A stretch of 64,000 nt of DNA from Shewanella seohaensis (GTDB lineage: Bacteria; Pseudomonadota; Gammaproteobacteria; Enterobacterales; Shewanellaceae). How positions within the stretch are numbered: position 1 is the stretch's first letter; each line of letters opens with the position of its first letter. Positions 19,216-27,532 of the stretch are shown piece by piece. Where the stretch lies: positions 372,001 through 436,000 of the forward strand of contig NZ_CP104900.1 of assembly GCF_025449215.1 (NCBI RefSeq). The letters are read 5' to 3'. The notes beneath the pieces are model-generated. The model did not search any database. It was not told where the DNA came from and saw nothing but the letters and a program-made list of their open reading frames with translations. The position numbers were made by a program, and so were the translations under genes.

Positions 19216-19897
19216 CAGTCGCTTCCCCTGCGTAGTGTTGTGCTAGTTGTAACCCAATGGCAGCGGACTTTGCCAGTGCCTGCTGTAACGATTGCCAATG
19301 TCGATTATCGGCAAACTCTTGATATTCAGAGGCGACTTCAAAAATCTGCTCAACACCCAAATACTTACTCAGGGTACGTAAATGCGGCACCAAATGCCCA
19401 TGCCGTTCGTTTACGCCACCCTCCTCAAAGCCGAACTCACCGCAGGACGTCAGAATCACTAAGGTTTTGCCTGACAGTAATGGCGCTAGAGGGGTATCGC
19501 CACGGTTCAAGTCAAAATCGAAGGTCTTGTTAATCCTCACAATCTGATCAAACCAAGCTTTAAGCTGAGCAGGCATACCGTAGTTGTACATAGGTGCAGA
19601 AATCACAATCAGATCGGCCGCTGACACCTCCGCAATCAATTGATCCGATAATGCCAATTGCTGCCGCTGCGCCGCAGAGCGTTTAGCCTCCGGCGTGAAC
19701 ACCGCACCAATCCACTGTTGGTTGATAAAATCTGGTGGATTCATCCCGACATCACGGTAAGTATACTCAGCTGTAGCACAGTGAGTTTTAAAACTAGCAA
19801 TAAACCATTCTGCCAATTGTTTAGAAATAGAGTTATGAGCTGGATTATCGTTTAACACAGCTCTAACGCTTGAATCTATATGAAGAATATGTGTCAT
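19208..19897 (-). CDS. azoR: FMN-dependent NADH:quinone/azo oxidoreductase
   Basis: 229 residues, a little over the usual ~200. Flavodoxin-like fold: HIDSSVRAVLNDNPAHNSISKQL at the N-terminus carries the FMN phosphate loop, SAPMYNYGMPAQLKAWFD (about 100-117) is the hallmark AzoR motif, and TSCGEFGFEEGG is the second flavin loop (usually SRGG). It reduces quinones or azo compounds with NADH and likely protects against electrophiles. It is divergent from a LysR gene at 20032, a classic regulator-target pair, and overlaps the deaminase downstream. Start ATG 19897; a GAGAGA stretch lies upstream. Confidence 0.88.
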   Translation of the reverse strand: MTHILHIDSSVRAVLNDNPAHNSISKQLAEWFIASFKTHCATAEYTYRDVGMNPPDFINQQWIGAVFTPEAKRSAAQRQQLALSDQLIAEVSAADLIVISAPMYNYGMPAQLKAWFDQIVRINKTFDFDLNRGDTPLAPLLSGKTLVILTSCGEFGFEEGGVNERHGHLVPHLRTLSKYLGVEQIFEVASEYQEFADNRHWQSLQQALAKSAAIGLQLAQHYAGEATDV

Positions 19898-20031
19898 CTT
19901 GAATCTCTCTTTAGCTGAAAATACCCAGCTATTGTGGTTTTTCAGCGAGTGACAGACAAACGACTAAAACGCATTTACAGATGAGCCAAACTCATCTATT
20001 TTCACCTAATACTTATCGAAGGCGGATGACT

Positions 20032-20883
20032 ATGCAGGTTTCATTACAAGCGTTAAAAGCATTTGAAGCAGCAGCCAGACTCGGCAGCTTTAAATTGGCA
20101 GCGCTAGAGTTATCACTATCACCGACCGCAATATCGCACCATATCAACAATCTAGAACAGCGCTTGGATGTCGCGCTCTTTCAACGCCAAGCCAGACGCA
20201 TTAGTTTAACGCCGGCTGGTGAGCGTTTATCCACCGTGACCACTCAAGGATTTCAGGCCATAAATCAAACCTTGGACGATATCGCGAGTACTGGACGCCA
20301 TATTAAGGTCGCCACCACATCGTCACTTGCGGCGTTGGTCTTGATACCTGCACTACAACAGTTTTACGCGACTTACCCACAAACCCAAGTTGAAGTCGCG
20401 ACAGGCGAAGATATGCAGCATGATGCCTTTACGCTGCCGCTGCGCTTTGGGGATCTGCGCCATCAACATCCTGATGATGTATTAAAAACAGAGTTCTTTA
20501 ATATGTTTGCTACACCAGCGGCTGCATCATTGCCAGCAGGTCCTAAACCTCTGACCATATACACAACAAGGTGGAAAAATAATAACTTACCGCCACCGCC
20601 GCTAACGGACTGGTTGGCAAAGCAAGGCTTGCAAGACTCTGGATTGGATATCAAATACTATGATCAGGAGTTGTTTGGTATTCAGCAGGCGCTCGCAGGG
20701 CAAGCTTGGGTCTTTAGCTCTACCACGCTCACCCAACAATATGTACAGGCTGGGATATTGCAAGCCGTTAGCCCTAACGCTGTAAAATCATCGCTTTGCT
20801 ATTACATCCCCAATAAAGCCCTACTAAGCAATCGGCATAACGCACACTTTATTGACTGGCTACAAGCAACCTTAAATACATAA
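20032..20883 (+). CDS. LysR-family transcriptional regulator
   Basis: About 283 residues. ATG 20032 is chosen because GAAGG is nine bases upstream and the LysR helix-turn-helix starts at once (SLQALKAFEAAARLGSFKLAALELSLSPTAISHHINNLE). The remainder is a periplasmic-binding-like effector domain. The HTH is of the GcvA type (SPTAISHHI). It is transcribed away from azoR, and the 130-base spacer presumably holds both promoters and its operator. It likely activates azoR and the deaminase in response to an electrophile or quinone, by analogy with other LysR-azoR pairs. Confidence 0.88.
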   Translation: MQVSLQALKAFEAAARLGSFKLAALELSLSPTAISHHINNLEQRLDVALFQRQARRISLTPAGERLSTVTTQGFQAINQTLDDIASTGRHIKVATTSSLAALVLIPALQQFYATYPQTQVEVATGEDMQHDAFTLPLRFGDLRHQHPDDVLKTEFFNMFATPAAASLPAGPKPLTIYTTRWKNNNLPPPPLTDWLAKQGLQDSGLDIKYYDQELFGIQQALAGQAWVFSSTTLTQQYVQAGILQAVSPNAVKSSLCYYIPNKALLSNRHNAHFIDWLQATLNT

Positions 20884-21022
20884 GGAGCAGCGGCGTCGAT
20901 ACAGCCGATGGGTAGTTTCATAGCAAAACTTAGTTTCGGTAAAGGCTCGAGAGGCTGGCTTCTGGCTATAGTATTCCCTAATTGCCTGCCGCAGGCTTTC
21001 GCACGCTCTTATATGAGCCACA

Positions 21023-21104
21023 CCAGTGACTCGCCGTACTCATGTTTTAAAAATCGCGTCCTTGTAGGCTCTACTAAAACATCCATGTTTTAGAAGGTCA
21101 CTGG
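21023..21104 (+). repeat. REP-like hairpin element, copy 1
   Basis: Ends are CCAGTGAC and GTCACTGG (inverted). Inside, CTAAAACAT-CC-ATGTTTTAG (21074-21093) is a perfect hairpin. The 46-base core 21057-21102 aligns without gaps to the reverse complement of 23095-23140. The stems differ but stay paired. Confidence 0.7.
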
Positions 21105-21205
21105 CGCAACCATTGATAACTGAGTAATGCTTGATCTGGCTTTCATTATTCCGCAGCTGAATTTAACAATTGGTGTCTAATTAAACTCTTCTAGTTAAAC
21201 TCTTT

Positions 21206-21604
21206 TTAAACACCACCTTTCAACCTGTAAGTCAATCTACTGTATTTTATAAAGTTTATTGTTGCGAATAAGAAGATAAGTACTTGAGCCACTGCTGCAG
21301 GATAATTCTTTGGTTGCAACAATAAGACAACGTATATCGCTATACTGATGAACGCCAATACAAGTGTCACTTGTAAATACAAATCCAATCCAACCTTGTT
21401 AATGTCATTGGCGCGGTTCAATGCATTTTTAACATTGAAGTAGGAGGTTGAAAACATCATAGCACTGGCTATTGCCCAATCTCCCGTGAGTAAAATGTCT
21501 TCATACCTGCCAGACAATATCTTTACCACTATCAATATAAAAAATGGCGTTGCCACGAAGAGGTAGGCTGTTAACGCTGTTTTGAACTCGTTAGAAAAGT
21601 TCAT
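21206..21604 (-). CDS. Small four-helix membrane protein of the 21-23 kb island
   Basis: About 132 residues from ATG 21604. Four hydrophobic helices: about 8-30, 40-58, 70-95 and 100-118, with a basic C-terminus (RLTYRLKGGV). The start lies 14 bases inside the end of the upstream gene (21591-22422), so the two are translationally coupled and probably act together. No family recognised. A short multi-helix membrane protein coupled to a soluble partner is the layout of many membrane-effector defence or toxin systems, but nothing here proves that. Confidence 0.65.
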   Translation of the reverse strand: MNFSNEFKTALTAYLFVATPFFILIVVKILSGRYEDILLTGDWAIASAMMFSTSYFNVKNALNRANDINKVGLDLYLQVTLVLAFISIAIYVVLLLQPKNYPAAVAQVLIFLFATINFIKYSRLTYRLKGGV

Positions 21605-22422
21605 TCTGATACCCAGAACCACTAATAATGCCTATTACTTCAACGATTTTCGCATTTTTGATTTGCTCTTCACCGTTAATGACAACTACATCATATTTAC
21701 TGTGGACTCTTAAACTGTCGCTACCTCCTAATCGTTTTTCAGATTTTTGATACTCATCAAGCCACTTTTTATCAGTGATTTCAGCATTAAATTTTTTCCT
21801 GTTTTACGACTGATAACTTCCCATTTTGACTTGCCTTTACAACATGGCCTGAATATATCGATGATTTCCTCACCATCATGACTAGACTTGTAATTCGAGT
21901 ACATTTTCCGAATGTTACCCGTAAACCTGAACTCGGGGTCAAATGGCACGACATTTGACAAATCATCTCCATCATCACAAATCTTCAAGTACTCGTCTTG
22001 GTTTAAAAGTTTGGTTCCTTCAGACCACTGTTCCATCGCAAGCGCAACGTCTATGTCACTAATATAAGGCTCGACTATCTCTCGATCATATCTCTTTCGA
22101 TACTCCTCAGAGATTCTTCTTTTTCCTTCGCGGCAACTAGAGCAACTTGCTGAGGTTGCGAGATTTCTCCCGTTAACTCTCGAATTAGGTCATCAGGTCT
22201 CGTCCACTCTTCAAGTTTGAGCATCAGCTTTGCAAGAATACAACCATGAGTGACTTCCTTTAACTCAACTTCAAAATCTAAATTCTCCCCCACAGATTGG
22301 GAAATGATTTTCCCAAATTTCTCATATGCTGAAATGAAGTTCCCCATTGCATGGAACACCTCCGCAGCATTCTTTCTATGGGGATTGTATTCAAGATGAA
22401 ACTCAATAATCTTTGCTTCCAC
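21591..22422 (-). CDS. Unrecognised soluble protein, partner of membrane protein (two frameshifts)
   Basis: Starts at GTG 22422. Three consecutive frames read as one protein of about 278 residues if one T is added (minus strand) near 22084-22086 and one A to the A6 run at 21792-21797. The N-terminal 110 residues are helical with FEVELKEVTHGCILAKL; the middle is acidic; the C-terminus is a small beta-rich part (KYDVVVINGEEQI, then VEVIGIISGSGY). No signal peptide and no catalytic motif I can name. It overlaps the membrane-protein gene by 14 bases. The A/T-rich composition differs from the flanking genes. Confidence 0.55.
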
Positions 22423-22641
22423 GAACGACTCTAATTTATTGTTATTCTGAGATTATTGGATAATACCTCACTCATCACTGATTAAAAAGCATTCTAATTC
22501 ATCCAATAGTTTTACATCAGATTTACTGTAATATTGGATATCAGAAGAGTTTCGCTACATTTTAATTACGTGCCATGACATATTGATATAGCTCATAAAA
22601 ACCATACTAAGTCCACAATTTCGATAGCTAGGGATAGAAAC

Positions 22642-22977
22642 ATGACTACAGAAAGAATTTTAGAAAAACTATTAGAGTTTGGCCGCCTCAACGACGAGGA
22701 TCAGAAGGTTAGTGGAATTGCGCAATTAGCTATTGATAAAGGCTACGAGAATCTGTCTCCCGCCCAGCAAAGAGTACTAATTCCCTTCCTAACTTCAGGC
22801 TGCGAAGGAGTAACTGACCCTGGTGGATATCACAACGATTGTCAGACTCAACTATCAAATGGTAGCTACTTGGAAGCACTTGAAGAGTCAGAATGGAGAG
22901 ACGCTGTACAGTGTGAAAACTGTCGCTTTGAGGCAGATGATTATGAGCAGCAAAGAGAAAGCTTCTTCCGCGACTAA
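22642..22977 (+). CDS. Small hypothetical protein with zinc-ribbon-like cysteines
   Basis: 111 residues with AGGGATAG before the ATG. The first half is helical (ILEKLLEFGRLNDEDQ). The second half has Cys-x12-Cys (GCEGV...NDC) and Cys-x2-Cys (QCENCRF), which could bind zinc. Acidic and cytoplasmic. Divergent from the two-gene unit on the other strand. No family recognised; it could be a regulator or accessory of that unit. Confidence 0.6.
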   Translation: MTTERILEKLLEFGRLNDEDQKVSGIAQLAIDKGYENLSPAQQRVLIPFLTSGCEGVTDPGGYHNDCQTQLSNGSYLEALEESEWRDAVQCENCRFEADDYEQQRESFFRD

Positions 22978-23094
22978 CTCACTACTGTAAAAATAACCGA
23001 GGCACTGTTAAATTTTGCTACTTAACGACAGAATCGAGGTGTTTATAGGCTAACAGAATACTCTGTGGTTAAAGGGATTAAGCACTGGCATGGA

Positions 23095-23160
23095 AGTGAC
23101 CGTCCGTGACATGGATGTCACGGTCGAGCATACAAGGACGTACTTGCTGCGTGTCACTGG
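23095..23160 (-). repeat. REP-like hairpin element, copy 2
   Basis: Opposite orientation to 21023-21104. The stem is CCGTGACAT-GG-ATGTCACGG, and the flank GTCCTTGTA.GCTC is conserved. It lies between the island and the GIY-YIG gene. Confidence 0.7.
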
Positions 23161-23245
23161 AATGACTGTGCTTAATCATTTCAATGCAGTTAATAGATCA
23201 GGATTCACGCTCAACAGCATTGCGGGAATAACAAAAAACAGGCTG

Positions 23246-23683
23246 TTAAGCAGTTTCACGCCCACTTTCAATCAACGCCAACTTCTGAGCACGACTCAGT
23301 TTTTTTATCGCGATCTCACGCTTGAGTGCATCACTGCGGGTACCGACTTGTTCTTGATACATTAGAGTTAATGGCCCTTTGCCACGCAGGTACTTTGCTG
23401 CCTTGGGGCTGCTTGATTGATGTTCGTTAAAGCGGCGTGTGACATCTGTAGTAATGCCAGTGTATAAGTGGCCATTGGCGCAGCGGATAAGGTACAGATA
23501 CCACGTCGAGACTTGTTCTCTCTCTGATGTTGCGCCTTGCTCCGAAGTCACAGCTTGCTCAGCACCTTGCGCTTCTAGCTTGCACGAAAGCTGAGCTTTG
23601 TTAACAGCTTGCGCTTGGCTAGCCCCTTTTTGGGGGCTAGCCGAGGGAGTTGAATTAGCGGCTTCAATCACTAAATCGGTCAC
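23246..23683 (-). CDS. GIY-YIG domain nuclease-like protein (UPF0213-type)
   Basis: 145 residues. The GIY-YIG fold occupies about residues 60-140: WYLYLIRC and LYTGIT correspond to the two name motifs, then the Arg in TRRFNEH and the catalytic Glu in KREIAIKKL. This is the YhbQ/UPF0213 group of small single-domain proteins. The first ~58 residues are a low-complexity Ala/Gln/Ser/Glu extension containing a strong DNA hairpin, so the true start may be further in. The gene lies ten bases after the S9 peptidase gene and is likely co-transcribed. Confidence 0.82.
   Translation of the reverse strand: MTDLVIEAANSTPSASPQKGASQAQAVNKAQLSCKLEAQGAEQAVTSEQGATSEREQVSTWYLYLIRCANGHLYTGITTDVTRRFNEHQSSSPKAAKYLRGKGPLTLMYQEQVGTRSDALKREIAIKKLSRAQKLALIESGRETA
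23617..23642. repeat. Perfect hairpin inside N-terminal extension
   Basis: GGCTAGCCCC and GGGGCTAGCC are separated by TTTTTG. Read leftwards it falls about 50 bases after the S9 peptidase stop, so it may act as a processing or stabilising hairpin in the mRNA. Confidence 0.5.
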
Positions 23684-23693
23684 CCGTTGGTGC

Positions 23694-25829
23694 CTACTTA
23701 GTCATGCCGAGCAGGCTTAAGAAGAAGGCATATTCCTGCGCCGTGTCTTGATACTGGCGATAACGGCCACTCTTGCCACCGTGGCCAGCATCCATATTAA
23801 CGTCGAATAACAACACCTTATCGTCCAGTTTGTACCATTTATTTTGCACTTCACGCAGTTTTGCTACCCATTTAGCTGGCTCGAAATACTGCACCTGTGA
23901 ATCATGCAAACCTGTGGTGACCAACAGGTGTGGGTACTCGTGGTCGGCAACATTGTCGTAGGGCGAGTAGCTGAGCATATAGTCGAAATAGGTTTTCTCG
24001 TTTGGATTACCCCATTCATCGTACTCGTTGGTGGTGAGCGGAATCGACTCATCGAGCATGGTCGTGACCACATCCACAAAGGGCACGTGTGCTGCAATGG
24101 CAAAGTACTTTTCAGGCGCCATATTGGCAATCGCGCCCATTAACAGCCCACCAGCACTGCCGCCCGAGGCCACCACTTTATTTTTATCGCCATAACCTTG
24201 CTCGGTTAAGGCGGTGGTGACATCGATAAAGTCATTAAAGGTATTCTTTTTATTCAGTAATTTGCCCGCATCGTACCAAGGGCGACCGAGCATTTCGCTG
24301 CCGCGCACATGGGCGATGGCATATACAAAGCCGCGGTCGAGCAGACTGATAACCGACGACGAAAAGTCAGGCTCTACTGTGTAACCATATGAACCATAAC
24401 CATATTGGTACAGAGGGTTGGTGCCGTCTTTCTTGAACTTATCCTTACGATACACCAAGGACACTGGCACCTTAGCGCCATCGCGGGCGGTGACAAATAA
24501 ACGTTCGGCGCGGTATTGGCTGGCATCGAAGCCGCCGAGCACTTGTTCCTGCTTGAGTAGATCGCGTCTATCGGGATTGCTTAAGTGGTACTCATAAATC
24601 GCCTCGGGCGTAGTCAGGCTCGAGTAGAAAATCCGTAACTTATCGCTATCTTGCTGGGCGTTAACATCTAAACCGAGCACATAGGCGGGCTCGTCAAAAC
24701 TCAGCTCAAAGGGCTTTTGACCATTGAATGGCATCACTTTAATGCGCGTTAGGCCATTTTCACGGGTTTGAATCACCAAATAATCCTTCAGCACTAGCTC
24801 GTCTTCGATGCGCGCATTAGGATTATGGGCAACCACTTCCTGCCATTTGGACTTATCGGCGGCATCCTTAATCGCCACTTTCATCAAACGGAAGTTAGTC
24901 GCCTGCCAGTTGGTCAGAATGTAATAGCTGTCGCCCAGCTTAGAGACGCTGTATTCATGGCCTTCTTCCCGCGCGAGCACAGGTTTGAACAGGCTTAGGG
25001 GATCGTTAGCATCCAACACTGACACTTCGCTGGTTGTGGTGCTCTCGTGGAACAGCACAATTTGCGACTCGTCTAAACTCTTGCCGAGGGAGATGTAGTA
25101 AGCATCATCTTGCTCCTCATACACCAACACATCGCGCGATTGTGGCGTGCCGAGTTCATGGCGATATACGCGGTAACCCAGCAGGGTTTGCAAATCCTTG
25201 GCGATATAAAACACATGGCGATTGTCATTGCCCCAAACGATGCGTCCCTCTGTGTTTTCAAGCACATCGGTGATCATGGCGCCGGATTCAATATCTTTAA
25301 AGTAGATGTTATACACGCGGCGGCTTAAGACATCCTCACCGAAGGCCAACATGGTTTCATCCGGGCTGACGCTGACGCCACCTAAACCATAAAACTCATG
25401 GCCCTTAGCGCGCTCATTCACGTCCAGCATCATTTGCTCAACCCCGTCACTGCCTTTGCGGGCGATCAGCGGATATTCGCCGCCCTCTTGGTAGCGGCGG
25501 TAATAGCTGTGCTGGTGCCATTGGTAAGGCACGCTCGACTCATCGGCCACTAAGCGCCCAGTCAGTTCGTTAAACAACCCATCCTGCAATGACTTAAGCG
25601 GCTTAAAGTAGGCTTGGGTGTAACGGTTTTCGGCATTCAGATGCGCCAAAACCTTAGGATCTTGGCGTTTATCATCGCGCATCCAATAGTAATCGTCGGT
25701 GCGCGTGACCCCGTGCAAGGTCATCACATGGGGAATTTTTTCCGCAACGGGCGCAGAGACTTGCCCTTTTGGAGTGGAGCAACCGGGTAATAGCATAGCG
25801 AGACCTAAAGTAAGCAGCAGAGTGCGCAT
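23694..25829 (-). CDS. Prolyl oligopeptidase family (S9A) lipoprotein, protease II-like
   Basis: 711 residues. Lipoprotein signal MRTLLLTLGLAMLLPGC with a clear lipobox, so anchored in the envelope. Beta-propeller about residues 80-420, then an alpha/beta-hydrolase domain with catalytic Ser in ASGGSAGGLL (about 558), Asp in TTGLHDSQV (about 642) and His in DAGHGGKSGR (about 686). It starts with the S9A opening (VTRTDDYYWMRDD). It resembles oligopeptidase B/protease II, which cut after basic residues in short peptides. Probably a periplasmic peptide scavenger. Followed closely by the GIY-YIG gene. Confidence 0.88.
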   Translation of the reverse strand: MRTLLLTLGLAMLLPGCSTPKGQVSAPVAEKIPHVMTLHGVTRTDDYYWMRDDKRQDPKVLAHLNAENRYTQAYFKPLKSLQDGLFNELTGRLVADESSVPYQWHQHSYYRRYQEGGEYPLIARKGSDGVEQMMLDVNERAKGHEFYGLGGVSVSPDETMLAFGEDVLSRRVYNIYFKDIESGAMITDVLENTEGRIVWGNDNRHVFYIAKDLQTLLGYRVYRHELGTPQSRDVLVYEEQDDAYYISLGKSLDESQIVLFHESTTTSEVSVLDANDPLSLFKPVLAREEGHEYSVSKLGDSYYILTNWQATNFRLMKVAIKDAADKSKWQEVVAHNPNARIEDELVLKDYLVIQTRENGLTRIKVMPFNGQKPFELSFDEPAYVLGLDVNAQQDSDKLRIFYSSLTTPEAIYEYHLSNPDRRDLLKQEQVLGGFDASQYRAERLFVTARDGAKVPVSLVYRKDKFKKDGTNPLYQYGYGSYGYTVEPDFSSSVISLLDRGFVYAIAHVRGSEMLGRPWYDAGKLLNKKNTFNDFIDVTTALTEQGYGDKNKVVASGGSAGGLLMGAIANMAPEKYFAIAAHVPFVDVVTTMLDESIPLTTNEYDEWGNPNEKTYFDYMLSYSPYDNVADHEYPHLLVTTGLHDSQVQYFEPAKWVAKLREVQNKWYKLDDKVLLFDVNMDAGHGGKSGRYRQYQDTAQEYAFFLSLLGMTK

Positions 25830-26071
25830 TTATACGTCCTTGTGACGTTCAAACACCATCGTGGGGCACGACGGCAAGCCAATAAGTTGATGTGCCGGAT
25901 ATGATATACCCAAGCTAGCGCTTGTTGCGAGTTTCCTAAAGATGATGCTGGTTTAAGCTTGGCGGCTAGTTGTGCGCTTGTGCAAACATTGCCCAATTTA
26001 TGGCGCGATTTTATTGCCATTCCAACTAAATAGGCGCAACATAACCGCGTTTTTAGGCTAAGGCCTAACAA

Positions 26072-26303
26072 CAATTCTCAGGGCGGGGTGAAACTCCCCA
26101 CCGGCGGTAAATAGTGTCGTGAGCCGTTTTCACTCCCACTAAAGCCCGCGAGCGCCCGAATGCAATTTCGGGGTCAGCAGATCTGGTGACTTAGCTTGTC
26201 TCGTTTTGGTTAACGCCTATCGAGCGCTACTATTCCAGAGCCGACGGTAATGGACTGTTTGCCATCATAGCAACGGTACTGAGTCCGGATGGAAGAGAAT
26301 GTA
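26072..26303 (+). ncRNA. FMN riboswitch (RFN element)
   Basis: The conserved blocks appear in order: TTCTCAGGGCGGGGTGAAA, CCCACCGGCGGTAA, AGCCCGCGAGCGC, GGTCAGCAGATCTGGTG, CCAGAGCCGACGGT, AGTCCGGATGGAAGAGAA. It lies about 215 bases before ribB. FMN binding would lower expression, by termination or by blocking the ribosome site. A CCCCATTGGGG hairpin at about 26439-26449 lies in the expression platform. Confidence 0.95.
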
Positions 26304-26516
26304 AGACAACATTAGGATGCAGGCGCTTCGTTTCAGCCAATGAGCGAAAGCCATCGCCATCTGAATGTTAGCCTCATATTTTGCAATTAGCCGACGTAAG
26401 CCATTGAGCTTAAACGGGTCTATTGCTACAGCTCAATCCCCATTGGGGTAAAGGCTGTATTTCTGCACGCCCTGATTCTGGAAATTCCCATGTCGTATTT
26501 TTGAAGGATATTAACC

Positions 26517-27170
26517 ATGAATCAGTCTTTACTTGCTCCTTTTGGTACTGCTATCGAACGCGTTGAAGCGGGTCTTGAAGCCCTGCGCCAAGGCCAAGGT
26601 GTGTTGGTCGTCGATGACGAAGATAGAGAAAACGAAGGCGACTTAATTTTTGCCGCCGAGTCACTGACCAATGCGCAAATGGCCATGCTGATCCGCGAAT
26701 GCAGCGGTATCGTGTGTTTGTGTTTACCAGATGAAAAGGTCAAAGCCCTCGAGCTGCCACCTATGGTCGAAAACAACTCGAGCCAATATGGCACTGCCTT
26801 TACCGTGAGTATCGAAGCTAAAGTGGGAGTCACCACTGGCGTTTCGGCTGCGGACCGCGTCACCACCATTAAAGCTGCTATCGCCGACAATGCTAAGCCG
26901 AGTGATTTAGCTCGCCCAGGCCATGTGTACCCACTGCGCGCCCAACCCGGCGGCGTATTAACTCGCCGTGGCCATACCGAAGGCACTATCGATTTAATGC
27001 AACTGGCCGGCCTCAAGCCTGCGGGTGTGTTATGCGAAGTCACCAATCCCGATGGCACTATGGCGCGTCTGCCAGAAATTATCGCCTTTGGTGCAGCGCA
27101 CAATATGCCAGTGCTGACGATTGAAGATATCGTCGTTTACCGTAAGTCGTTATTAGCCAACGTTGGCTAA
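26517..27170 (+). CDS. ribB: 3,4-dihydroxy-2-butanone-4-phosphate synthase
   Basis: 217 residues, the usual length of stand-alone RibB. It converts ribulose 5-phosphate to the four-carbon riboflavin precursor plus formate. Marks: [16 protein letters not shown] (Mg2+/substrate Asp and Glu, about 35-50), [22 protein letters not shown], and [23 protein letters not shown] (about 135-157) with the catalytic His and Arg residues. AAGGAT precedes the ATG by seven bases. It is controlled by the FMN riboswitch upstream and ended by a terminator. Not clustered with the other rib genes, as is common for the riboswitch-regulated copy in gammaproteobacteria. Confidence 0.97.
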   Translation: MNQSLLAPFGTAIERVEAGLEALRQGQGVLVVDDEDRENEGDLIFAAESLTNAQMAMLIRECSGIVCLCLPDEKVKALELPPMVENNSSQYGTAFTVSIEAKVGVTTGVSAADRVTTIKAAIADNAKPSDLARPGHVYPLRAQPGGVLTRRGHTEGTIDLMQLAGLKPAGVLCEVTNPDGTMARLPEIIAFGAAHNMPVLTIEDIVVYRKSLLANVG

Positions 27171-27198
27171 TTAACCCCACAAGCGGAATTCGATTTAA

Positions 27199-27228
27199 AG
27201 GACGTCGGCCCTGCCCACGTCCTTTTTT
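27199..27228 (+). terminator. Intrinsic terminator after ribB
   Basis: AGGACGT...ACGTCCT stem with TTTTTT behind it, about 30 bases after the ribB stop. Confidence 0.8.
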
Positions 27229-27532
27229 ATTTGCCGATTATGCTTGGCACAAAATCTTAGCTTTTGTATCAAATCCCATCGGATATCACAGACAGGCAAT
27301 TTATTTGTTTGCTAGGTGAGTAAATACACTAATAAAAATAATATGTTAGTTATATATAATAAATAACTGAATTTCGTGAGCTAGATTAGATATCCATAAA
27401 CTAGGGGTCGCGACCCTCTTGCTTCTATGTTAAATATCCACACCCAGTGTCTGGTTTTTTCGCTTTCAACATATCAAGGTTATGCCTTGATTTTTTATGT
27501 CTCCAACCAGGCAAAAGTAGGAGTAAGTTTAC
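27229..27532. other. Intergenic region upstream of c-di-GMP protein
   Basis: 304 bases, very A/T-rich at 27310-27375. It likely holds the promoter of the next gene; I see no ORF with coding character or RNA motif. Confidence 0.4.

Noticed and set aside
20908..21093. Open frame of 61 codons after the LysR gene
   Set aside because: Runs into the REP-like hairpin and has no ribosome site or protein-like composition.
20884..23245. Complete prophage or insertion sequence in the island
   Set aside because: No integrase, transposase, structural phage gene or tRNA attachment site is visible.
25034..25328. Short open frames opposite the S9 peptidase gene
   Set aside because: Shadows of a well-defined gene, with no start signals.
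26522..27103. Long open frame (193 codons) antisense to ribB
   Set aside because: Shadow of ribB; the Ser/Pro/Arg-rich translation lacks any family feature.
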